NCBI RefSeq assembly: GCF_902459735.1
Contig: NZ_CABPRV010000002.1
Span: 731,610 to 795,609, forward strand
Direction of reading: 5' to 3'
Length of the DNA: 64,000 bases
From: Pandoraea capi
GTDB taxonomy: Bacteria; Pseudomonadota; Gammaproteobacteria; Burkholderiales; Burkholderiaceae
This document shows positions 57,321-64,000 of this stretch, in pieces. Below the pieces are notes generated by a model. It was not told the origin of the DNA and searched no databases. It saw nothing but the letters and a program-made list of their open reading frames with translations. The position numbers and the translations under genes are program-made. Within the stretch, counting starts at the first letter, position 1; every line of letters begins with the position of its first letter.

Positions 57321-58133
57321 ATGCCGGTTCTGTCCCGCACGGCAAGCTTTGCCGCAGGCGCCCGCGACACCTTGCCGATGATCGTCGGCGCGGCCCCGTT
57401 CGGCCTGATCTTCGGGGCGCTCGTCGCCACCACACCACTCGCGCTGTGGCATGGCCAACTGATGTCGCTTTCCGTATTCGCCGGCTCCAGCCAGTTCATC
57501 GCTGCCGGTCTCTTTGCGACGGGCGTCGGCTACGCCGTGCTCTGGGCAACGACGCTGATCGTCAATCTGCGTCACATGCTGTACGCCGCCAATCTGCTGC
57601 CTCACGTCAAGCATCTGAGTCTGCGCTGGCGTGCACTGATGGGCTTCTTGCTGACGGACGAGACCTTTGCCGTCACCAGCAGCCACTTCCATCGCCACCC
57701 CGATGACCCGATGGGACACTGGTACTTCCTCGGTTCCGGCCTTTCGATGTACGTGAACTGGCAGTTGTGGACGCTCGTCGGCCTGCTGTTTGGCGCCGCC
57801 TTCCCTCGCCTGCAAACGCTGGGACTGGATTTCGCGATGGTGGCCACGTTCATTGCGATCATCGTGCCGCAGATGGCGCGTATGCCGTGGGCCGTCGCAA
57901 CCGTCGTCGCGGGCACGGCAGCGTATATGTGTCAGGGACTGCCCTACAAGCTGGGCCTGCTGGTCGCAGTCACGCTGGGCATCGCCGCGGGCATGCTGGC
58001 GCTGCATGCCAGACGCCGTGACGGTGCGCGCCCGACGTCCGGCCCGAAGACGAGCGAACCGGTTGAGCGCAACGCGTCGGACGACCATTCCGGCATACGC
58101 GCAGAGGAAGTTTCCGCAGGAGCCACGCAATGA
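57321..58133 (+). CDS. azlC: AzlC branched-chain amino-acid permease subunit
   Basis: 270 residues, hydrophobic, with the AzlC motif APFGLIFGALVATTPLALWH near the N-terminus, then FAGSSQFIAAGL and NLRHMLYAANLLPH. It exports branched-chain amino acids or azaleucine-like compounds together with AzlD. The open frame begins at 57159, but MPVLSRTASF at 57321 has AGGA upstream and begins the family sequence. Its stop overlaps the azlD start by four bases. Confidence 0.9.
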   Translation: MPVLSRTASFAAGARDTLPMIVGAAPFGLIFGALVATTPLALWHGQLMSLSVFAGSSQFIAAGLFATGVGYAVLWATTLIVNLRHMLYAANLLPHVKHLSLRWRALMGFLLTDETFAVTSSHFHRHPDDPMGHWYFLGSGLSMYVNWQLWTLVGLLFGAAFPRLQTLGLDFAMVATFIAIIVPQMARMPWAVATVVAGTAAYMCQGLPYKLGLLVAVTLGIAAGMLALHARRRDGARPTSGPKTSEPVERNASDDHSGIRAEEVSAGATQ

Positions 58134-58453
58134 ACTACGTGCTGGCAATTCTCGGGATGGCAGCCGTGACGTTCGCGGTCAAAGCCAGCATCTTCGTGCT
58201 TGGCGATCGCGTGCGATTTCCGGAATGGCTGCGTGAGGCGTTGTCGTTCGTCCCCGTCACCGTACTGACCGCGATCATCGTGCCGATGACGCTCGCGCCG
58301 CATGGCAACGGTCTCGAACTGACGTGGCGCAATCCGCAACTCGTGGCGGCACTCGTGGCGATTGCCGTGTGCACGGCCACGCGGCATCAACTGCTCACCA
58401 TCGGCGCGGGACTGGCTGTGTTTTTCGGCTGGCAGTTAGGCGTTCTCGGATAA
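58130..58453 (+). CDS. azlD: AzlD branched-chain amino-acid exporter subunit
   Basis: 107 residues with four hydrophobic helices (LAILGMAAVTFAVKASIFVL, and a last one ending LTIGAGLAVFFGWQLGVLG). The small AzlD partner of AzlC. The ATGA overlap with azlC gives translational coupling, and the pair is followed directly by a terminator. Confidence 0.9.
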   Translation: MNYVLAILGMAAVTFAVKASIFVLGDRVRFPEWLREALSFVPVTVLTAIIVPMTLAPHGNGLELTWRNPQLVAALVAIAVCTATRHQLLTIGAGLAVFFGWQLGVLG

Positions 58454-58456
58454 GAA

Positions 58457-58480
58457 AAAAGCGCCTCGCAAGGCGCTTTT
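58457..58480. terminator. Bidirectional terminator between azlD and gshA
   Basis: Perfect 10-bp stem AAAAGCGCCT / AGGCGCTTTT with a CGCA loop; A and T flanks serve both strands. Confidence 0.9.
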
Positions 58481-58526
58481 CTCAGGTTTCGCCGGGCGCA
58501 TCCGCCCGGCGTAATCGTCAGCCAGT

Positions 58527-60236
58527 TCAGACAGTCACCGTGCCCAGCGTGCCTGCCCGGTAGGCCGCCACGAAGGCATCGAAGTCACCGACCTGCGTGC
58601 GTTCGAGTTCGGCCTGTGCGTCGAGCGACTTGCGCGCGAGCGTCTCGAAGTGATCGACCACGGCCGGATCGAGGGGCATGCCCCGCAGCGTTTGTGCGTG
58701 ACGCTTGCTCTGCGCCAGCGAGAACGCCTGAAACGCACCGCCCTGCGTCCCTCGCAGCGGTTCGAGCGCCGCCATCACACGGGCAGATGGCGTGAGCGAT
58801 ACATCCTGCACCTTGGCACGTTGCAGCGCCATCGAGTGTGCGTAGTGCGCGCCGCCACGTTGTGCGTCGAACGCTGCTGCCGTGCGATCGATACGATCGA
58901 GCAGTTCCTCGGCCCAGTCGAACAGCGTGATCGCTTCGCCGCCGCGATGCAGCACCAGCCCCGGCTTGCGACCTTCTTTCACGACATGCGCGAAGTTGTC
59001 GCGGTTTTCCATGTTCTCGGCGTTCGAGCACGACGGGCTGTTTTCCAGCGCGCAGAACAGCAGGAAGGCGTCGATGAATCGCGCCGTGTCGACGTCGATA
59101 CCCACCGGCTGGAACGGATCGATGTCGATGCAGCGCACTTCGACGTACTGAACACCGCGACGCGCCAGCGCCTGCACCGGACGCTCGCCGCTGTACGTCA
59201 CGCGCTTCGGGCGGATCGTCGCATAGAACTCGTTTTCGATTTGCAGCAGGTTCGTCGAGAGTTGAATCCACTCGCCGTCGCGCTTCGTCCCGAGTGCCTC
59301 GTAAGCCGGATGCGGCTGGCTGACCGCTTGCGTGAGCGCATCGATATAGCTCGGCAGGCAGTCATAGCAAGGCGAGACTTCCGATTGCGCGCTGTTCTGG
59401 TAGCCCAGATCGCTCATGCGCAGACTCGTAGCGTACGGCAGGCCGAGCGTGCCCTCGTCATAGGCATCGAGGCCATGATTACGTCCGCGCAGGAACTCGG
59501 CGTGCAGCACCGGCGAGGCCCCGAACAGATACATCAGCAGCCAGCTATAACGGCGGAAATTGCGGATCAGCGCGACGTAACGCGCCGACTGATAGTCGCG
59601 TGCGGACGCCTTCGCCCCTTCCGCTTCGCGCAGCAACTCCCACACCGGCTCGGCGAGCGAGAAGTTGTAGTGAATGCCGGCGATGCATTGCATCGGTTTG
59701 CCATAGCGCAGCGCCAGTCCCCGGCGATAGACATGCTTGAGCATGCCGATATGCGACGTGCCGTAATCGGCAATGGGAATGACCGCTTCGGGCGGCAGCG
59801 CGGGCGGCATCGAATCGCTCCACAGCAGTTCTGCGCCGAGTTTGCGATAGGCGAACTGATGGATTTCGTCGAGACGGGCGATGACATCGGCGGCGTCGCG
59901 TTGCGGCGGCGTAATGAATTCGAGCAGCGCTTCCGAGTAATCGGTCGTGATTTCTTCGTTGGTCAGGGCGGAGCCCAGCGCACGCGGATGCGGCGTCAGA
60001 GCGAGTGCGCCGTTGTCTTCGACGCGCAGCGTTTCCCGTTCGATGCCCGACAGGCCCTGACCGAGCAGGTCGCGATGCGCCGGTTGCATGAGAAGCGCGA
60101 GGCGCTGATCGAGCAACGCGTGAGCGTCAGATTGGCCGGCGTGAGCGGTGTGTTCGTTTTGACGATTCTGGTTTTCCAACTTCCATCCCTCTGGACAAGC
60201 GCAGTGCTTTGGCATGGCGGTCGCCGGCGAGACCAT
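58527..60236 (-). CDS. gshA: Glutamate-cysteine ligase GshA
   Basis: Catalyses ATP-dependent joining of glutamate and cysteine, the first step of glutathione synthesis. Class I GshA motifs visible: [24 protein letters not shown], then [13 protein letters not shown], and [20 protein letters not shown]. The length of 569 includes a long N-terminal part whose start is uncertain: ATG at 60236, ATG at 60215, or a TTG at 60179 preceded by a GGAAG ribosome binding site. The conserved region begins about residue 40. Confidence 0.93.
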   Translation of the reverse strand: MVSPATAMPKHCACPEGWKLENQNRQNEHTAHAGQSDAHALLDQRLALLMQPAHRDLLGQGLSGIERETLRVEDNGALALTPHPRALGSALTNEEITTDYSEALLEFITPPQRDAADVIARLDEIHQFAYRKLGAELLWSDSMPPALPPEAVIPIADYGTSHIGMLKHVYRRGLALRYGKPMQCIAGIHYNFSLAEPVWELLREAEGAKASARDYQSARYVALIRNFRRYSWLLMYLFGASPVLHAEFLRGRNHGLDAYDEGTLGLPYATSLRMSDLGYQNSAQSEVSPCYDCLPSYIDALTQAVSQPHPAYEALGTKRDGEWIQLSTNLLQIENEFYATIRPKRVTYSGERPVQALARRGVQYVEVRCIDIDPFQPVGIDVDTARFIDAFLLFCALENSPSCSNAENMENRDNFAHVVKEGRKPGLVLHRGGEAITLFDWAEELLDRIDRTAAAFDAQRGGAHYAHSMALQRAKVQDVSLTPSARVMAALEPLRGTQGGAFQAFSLAQSKRHAQTLRGMPLDPAVVDHFETLARKSLDAQAELERTQVGDFDAFVAAYRAGTLGTVTV

Positions 60237-60637
60237 CGTGACGAGTGATGAGAGTCACGATCGGTGTGGGCGTCGGCGACGAGCGGCATACGGAGGTCTA
60301 CGGGGTGCCGACGGCAGCGGCACGCCCCCCGGAATGTGGACTCCGGAGGACGCGCACGATGCGCGGCACGGCGCGAATTTGGCCTGAGCATAACTGAAAA
60401 CGCCAAACCGCGTCGGACGCCACCTCGGGTCCGCTTTTCGGGACGTCCGGACCATGCCGACATCGGTGACGGGTTGACGATCCGTCCCGATATTGGCTTC
60501 AACCTCGGCCTCAACAAAGCGCAACGTCGAGTCCCCGGAAGGCCCTTGAGGGCTGACGTCGAGCCTCAGTATCTGCCTGAGTCCGCCTGCGTGAATGCCG
60601 CATTGGCGGCGCACCGGCGCGCCTCGATACTGGCGTC
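60237..60637. other. Intergenic region between gshA and the TSUP permease
   Basis: A 400-base divergent promoter region; no clear promoter elements or gene are visible. Some short open frames are shadows of composition. Confidence 0.45.
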
Positions 60638-61411
60638 ATGATGAATACTCAATACCTCACCGATCTCCTGCCCCTGCTCGCCCTGGGCGTCGTAACCTTC
60701 CTGCTTGCCGGATTCGTCAAAGGTGTCATCGGGCTGGGCTTGCCGACGGTGGCCGTCGGTCTGCTCGGTCTCGCGATGCCGACCGCCGAGGCGGCTGCCC
60801 TGCTCATCGTGCCGTCGCTGGTCACCAACGTCTGGCAACTGTTGGCGGGCCCCCGCTTTGCCGCACTGGCGAAACGCCTGTGGCCGATGCTGGTCGGCAT
60901 CTGCATCGGTACATGGGCGGGCGGTGGCTGGCTCGCCAACGGCGGCAATCTGGCGGGCATGGCGTTGGGCGTCGCGTTGCTGGCTTATGCAGCGCTCGGG
61001 CTGGCGGCGGTGCGTCTGCAAGTCCCGAAAGCGTGGTCCGGTTCGCGCGTGAGTGCGCTCGGCGGCGGTATTGGCGTGGTCACCGGATTGGTGACGGCGG
61101 CGACCGGCGTGTTCGTGATCCCGGCCGTGCCGTTCCTTCAGGCGCTCGATCTCGACAAGGACGATCTCGTACAGGCGCTGGGGCTGTCCTTCACCGTCTC
61201 GACCATCGCGCTGGCGGCCGGGCTGGCGCGCGACGGCATCTTCCATGGTCATGCCATCGGGGTATCGCTGCTGGCGCTGGCCCCGGCACTTGGCGGCATG
61301 TTTTTCGGGCAGTGGGTGCGAAACCGCGTAAGCGCACCGGTGTTCCGTCGATGCTTCTTCGTCGGCCTCGCCATGCTCGGTGCTGAACTGGTGATTCAGC
61401 ACATGCGTTGA
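60638..61411 (+). CDS. TSUP-family (TauE/SafE) membrane permease
   Basis: 257 residues with about eight hydrophobic helices and the TauE/SafE fold: two homologous halves, each with a GxxKGxxGLGLPTVAV-type motif (VKGVIGLGLPTVAVGLLGLA), then GGGIGVVTGLVTAATGVFVI in the second half. These proteins move sulfonates, sulfite or similar anions across the inner membrane; no sulfur genes are adjacent, so the substrate is open. Confidence 0.88.
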   Translation: MMNTQYLTDLLPLLALGVVTFLLAGFVKGVIGLGLPTVAVGLLGLAMPTAEAAALLIVPSLVTNVWQLLAGPRFAALAKRLWPMLVGICIGTWAGGGWLANGGNLAGMALGVALLAYAALGLAAVRLQVPKAWSGSRVSALGGGIGVVTGLVTAATGVFVIPAVPFLQALDLDKDDLVQALGLSFTVSTIALAAGLARDGIFHGHAIGVSLLALAPALGGMFFGQWVRNRVSAPVFRRCFFVGLAMLGAELVIQHMR

Positions 61412-61590
61412 GCATCTTCGGCGACCTCGCTGACGGGGGCAGCAATCCGGAGCGATGTGTGATGCGCCCATGCGGATGCCTTCATGTGGCCGCGTTCATG
61501 CACTTTCGCCCGTACGACCATATGCCCTTTCGCGCCGCAAGGTCTTACGGCGAGCCCAATCCCTGAACAGGCGAATCGCGTCGCCGCAGC

Positions 61591-63279
61591 TCACTTCAAG
61601 TCGGCGAAATCGACGTCCCAGAACTCCATATCGCGGCGCAGTTCGAGACTGCGCCCCTCCTCCGTGCGACGCAACTCCACGCGCCGGATCTTGCCGGAGA
61701 TCGTCTTCGGCAAATCGCAGAATTCGATGCGGCGAATGCGCTTGTACGGCGCGAGTTGATCGCGGCAGAAACGGAGAATGTCGAGCGCGAGTTTATCGTC
61801 CGCCTGAAACCCGGAGCGCAGTGTCACGAAGGCCTTCGGCACGGCCAGCCGGACGGGGTCCGGGCTTGGTACCACACCGGCTTCGGCCACAGCCGGATGT
61901 TTGATGATTTCGCTCTCCAGCTCGAACGGACTAATGCGGTAGTCGGACGCTTTGAAGACATCGTCCGCGCGACCGACGTAGGTGAAATACCCCCGGTCAT
62001 CGCGCATGGCGACGTCGCCGGTGTGGTAATAGCCGTCTCGCATGGCGTCGGCGGTCTTCTCGGGGTCATCTTCGTAGCCTTGCATCAGGCCAGTTGGACG
62101 CGGTGAGAGCACCAGCGCGACCTCGCCTTCGTCGGCCTCATTGCCATCCGGATCGAGCAGCACTACGCGATACCCGGGCATGGGTCGTCCCATCGCACCG
62201 GCCTTGACGACCTGCCCCGGCGAATTGCCGATCTGACAGCACGTTTCCGTTTGCCCGTAGCCGTCACGAATGGTGATGTTCCACGCGCGCCTTACCTGAT
62301 CGATCACTTCGGGATTGAGCGGTTCGCCTGCGCCGATCAACTCGCGGAATTTCACCGGGTGACGGGTCAGATCCTCCTGAATCATCATGCGCCAGACGGT
62401 AGGCGGCGCACACAGCGTGGTCACGCCGCAGCGGGCGGCGGTCTCGAGGGCGGCACGCGCGTCGAAGCGGGAAAAGTTGTAGATGAAGATGGTGGCGCCG
62501 GCATTCCATGGCGCAAAGAAGCAGCTCCATGCGTGTTTCGCCCAGCCAGGCGAGCTGATGTTCCAGTGGACGTCGCCCGGCTGGAGTCCGATCCAGTACA
62601 TGGTGGCGAGGTGACCGACGGGATAGCTCTGATGCGTATGGAGCACGAGCTTGGGACGCGAGGTCGTGCCGGACGTGAAGTACAGCAGCAGCGGATCGGT
62701 CGCGAGCGTGATGCCTTCGGGCGAGAAGTGTTCCGGGGCGTCGTAGGCGGGGGCGAGCGACGTCCAGCCGTCGGGCGGGTGATCGCCGACGGCGATACGT
62801 TGATAGTCGCCGGGCAGATTCGCGAACTTGATAGCATCTCGCGACGTGGTGACGACATGGCGCACGCGGCCCCGTTCGAGCCGATCCGTGAGGTCGTTGG
62901 CGGCGAGCAGGGTTGTCGCGGGAATCATGACGGCGCCGAGCTTCATGCAGGCGAGCATGAGGTCCCACAGTTCGACCTGATTGGGCAGCATGAGCAGCAC
63001 GCGATCGCCGCGGGCAACACCGTGATCGCGCAGGAAGTTGGCGACGCGATTGGAGCGAGCCGACATGTCGGCGAAGGAGAGACGCGTTTCGCGTCCGTCT
63101 TCCTCGACGACCCAGAGTGCCGGGGTGTCGTTGCCTTCTGCCTGGGGATCGAAGAAATCGAGTGCCCAGTTGAAGTGAGTGAGGACTGGCCAGCGAAAAT
63201 CACGGTACGCCACATCGTAATGGGCGCGCTGCGCGAGCAGCAGGTCACGTGCGTCGCCGAATCCCTGGGTGTGCGGCAT
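61591..63279 (-). CDS. Acyl-CoA synthetase (AMP-forming, medium-chain/acyl-type)
   Basis: 562 residues. ATP motif YFTSGTTSRPK (200-210), DGYGQTETCCQIG, YHTGDVAMRDDRGYFTYVGR and the closing PKTISGKIRR with catalytic Lys530. It activates a carboxylic acid (a medium-chain fatty or aromatic acid is likely, given similarity to ACSM-type enzymes) to its CoA thioester. Start at the ATG at 63279 with GGAG eight bases upstream; the extended frame to 63411 is not protein-like. The gene stands alone with no beta-oxidation genes adjacent. Confidence 0.9.
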   Translation of the reverse strand: MPHTQGFGDARDLLLAQRAHYDVAYRDFRWPVLTHFNWALDFFDPQAEGNDTPALWVVEEDGRETRLSFADMSARSNRVANFLRDHGVARGDRVLLMLPNQVELWDLMLACMKLGAVMIPATTLLAANDLTDRLERGRVRHVVTTSRDAIKFANLPGDYQRIAVGDHPPDGWTSLAPAYDAPEHFSPEGITLATDPLLLYFTSGTTSRPKLVLHTHQSYPVGHLATMYWIGLQPGDVHWNISSPGWAKHAWSCFFAPWNAGATIFIYNFSRFDARAALETAARCGVTTLCAPPTVWRMMIQEDLTRHPVKFRELIGAGEPLNPEVIDQVRRAWNITIRDGYGQTETCCQIGNSPGQVVKAGAMGRPMPGYRVVLLDPDGNEADEGEVALVLSPRPTGLMQGYEDDPEKTADAMRDGYYHTGDVAMRDDRGYFTYVGRADDVFKASDYRISPFELESEIIKHPAVAEAGVVPSPDPVRLAVPKAFVTLRSGFQADDKLALDILRFCRDQLAPYKRIRRIEFCDLPKTISGKIRRVELRRTEEGRSLELRRDMEFWDVDFADLK

Positions 63280-63580
63280 CGCTTGTCTCCGAGCCTCATG
63301 GGCAATGGATATAGGCAGATTTCCATTATCGTGAGGCCTTCCGAATCCGACATTCGGGATAACCATCATGGGGAAGTCGAGCAGTCGAGCGGCGACCAGC
63401 GGAAGAAACACAGGACGTTACGAAACGCGAAAAAAGGAAGCGATTCAATGAGTTGATGCGTGCGAGCGAAGCGCAGGCAAAAAAAGATGCGTCCAACGCG
63501 CACGCCCCCTATCTTTCCCGCAAAAAGCTCTGCTATAATCGCGTTCTTTCGAGCGATGCATCTCAACGGCGCATCTCTCA
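63280..63580. other. Gap between the acyl-CoA synthetase and tRNA-Pro
   Basis: Contains the tRNA promoter. Open frames here are low-complexity; a minus-strand frame crossing the tRNA is rejected. No gene is supported. Confidence 0.5.
63534..63539 (+). promoter_or_regulatory. Probable -10 element of the tRNA-Pro promoter
   Basis: TATAAT placed 41 bases before the tRNA 5' end. The -35 region is poorly conserved. A GC-rich discriminator follows, as in stable-RNA promoters. Confidence 0.55.
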
Positions 63581-63657
<77 letters not shown>

Positions 63658-63665
63658 GAACAGAA

Positions 63666-63696
63666 CCCGCACAGTCATTGGCTGTGCGGGTTTTTT
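63666..63696 (+). terminator. Rho-independent terminator after tRNA-Pro
   Basis: Stem CCCGCACAG / CTGTGCGGG with a TCATTGG loop followed by six T. Confidence 0.92.
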
Positions 63697-63721
63697 CGTT
63701 TGAGTCAATCTGTTGATTCGT

Positions 63722-63757
63722 ACAGCGTAATATTAGGCGATTGCCTAATATTGCTGT
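63722..63757. promoter_or_regulatory. Long palindrome, possible operator or recombination site
   Basis: AATATTAGGC (63729-63738) and GCCTAATATT (63743-63752) are exact inverse complements around GATT. The stem extends with ACAGC (63722-63726) and GCTGT (63753-63757) after a two-base bulge. It lies 65 bases downstream of the tRNA. Confidence 0.6.
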
Positions 63758-63961
63758 CACGACTGACTGTGCTGTCGCAGCCAAAGACCCCTCCGGGAAC
63801 GACCACGCCTCGGGATACGCTTATGACCTCCTGTTGGATTCTCACTGCTCTTTCACAAAATGCAGCGGCCATTGGCGCTCTTAAAGACATCGCTTTAGGT
63901 GGTAGCGCGGTTGCTACTGCAGGCGACGTCTCCCCCGATTTGAGTAGCGCGGCGATTTAGA

Positions 63962-63989
63962 GTCCAATCACGTCGTCAGGAGATTGGAC
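63962..63989 (+). promoter_or_regulatory. Hairpin enclosing the ribosome binding site of the right-edge gene
   Basis: GTCCAATC and GATTGGAC pair perfectly; most of the AGGAG Shine-Dalgarno (63978-63982) lies in the 12-base loop and the start codon follows immediately. Such structures can limit transposase translation. Confidence 0.45.
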
Positions 63990-64000
63990 ATGAAGAAGCG
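63990..64000 (+). CDS. First codons of a gene at the window edge (possibly IS3-family transposase OrfA)
   Basis: Only ATG AAG AAG CG is inside the window. The AGGAG ribosome binding site lies seven bases upstream. The start Met-Lys-Lys-Arg is common in IS3-family OrfA proteins of Burkholderiales, but four residues prove nothing; the function is essentially open. Confidence 0.3.

Larger units (their letters stand above)
63697..63989. other. Region between tRNA-Pro and the partial right-edge gene
   Basis: No convincing gene on either strand. It holds a perfect extended palindrome and an inverted repeat around the ribosome binding site of the next gene. The tail of an open frame ending at 63960 has low coding character. 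Confidence 0.4.

Overview
The window looks like chromosomal core and accessory DNA of a high-GC betaproteobacterium of the Burkholderiaceae. The evidence is the phaC-phaA-phaB order, the odhA-odhB-odhL order, the protein sequences, and families common in this group (DUF2968, DUF3613, paired DUF2147). Pandoraea is my best guess at genus; that is an inference from gene style, not a database result.

Layout. Positions 1-3468 (minus strand) carry a PHA/PHB operon: phaC, phaA and the first codons of phaB. Then come housekeeping genes: pgeF and rluD (minus, overlapping), bamD (plus), a class I glutamine amidotransferase, dinG, a YdcH-like protein, a coiled-coil exported protein, tex, kup and a DUF2968 protein (up to 16.9 kb). 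From 17.2 to 32.1 kb the minus strand holds a complete Tad (tight adherence) pilus locus: two Flp pilins, prepilin peptidase TadV, TadE, CpaB/RcpC, the secretin RcpA, TadZ, TadA, TadB, TadC, TadD, a DUF3613 protein, a TadG-like protein, and at the far end a sigma-54-dependent activator.

A 970-base AT-rich gap (32108-33077) separates the Tad locus from a plus-strand cluster (33078-38824). This cluster holds a small unknown protein, three paralogous glycine-rich lipoproteins and a MarR-family regulator with a disordered N-terminal extension. It ends at a 20-bp perfect hairpin terminator. A textbook sigma-54 promoter (TGGCAC-N5-TTGCA, 33021-33036) sits just upstream of the cluster. About 200 bp further upstream, where an enhancer would be expected, lie six CGTTAC/GTAACG boxes (32776-32836). 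I read this as a sigma-54-controlled surface lipoprotein system, probably co-regulated with the Tad pilus through the activator at 17237-18643. This is the least described part of the window.

From 39.1 to 43.1 kb there is a lipase-like protein with a GHSLG nucleophile motif, two DUF2147 paralogues, a DUF2939 protein and a small secreted protein. From 43.2 to 50.1 kb (minus strand) lie zapE and the 2-oxoglutarate dehydrogenase operon odhA-odhB-odhL. The right part holds a small lipoprotein, a chemotaxis receptor, a TPR protein, a LysE exporter, PBP1a, azlCD, gshA, a TSUP permease, an acyl-CoA synthetase and tRNA-Pro(GGG). The last 340 bases contain a perfect palindrome and the first codons of a gene that may be an insertion-sequence transposase.
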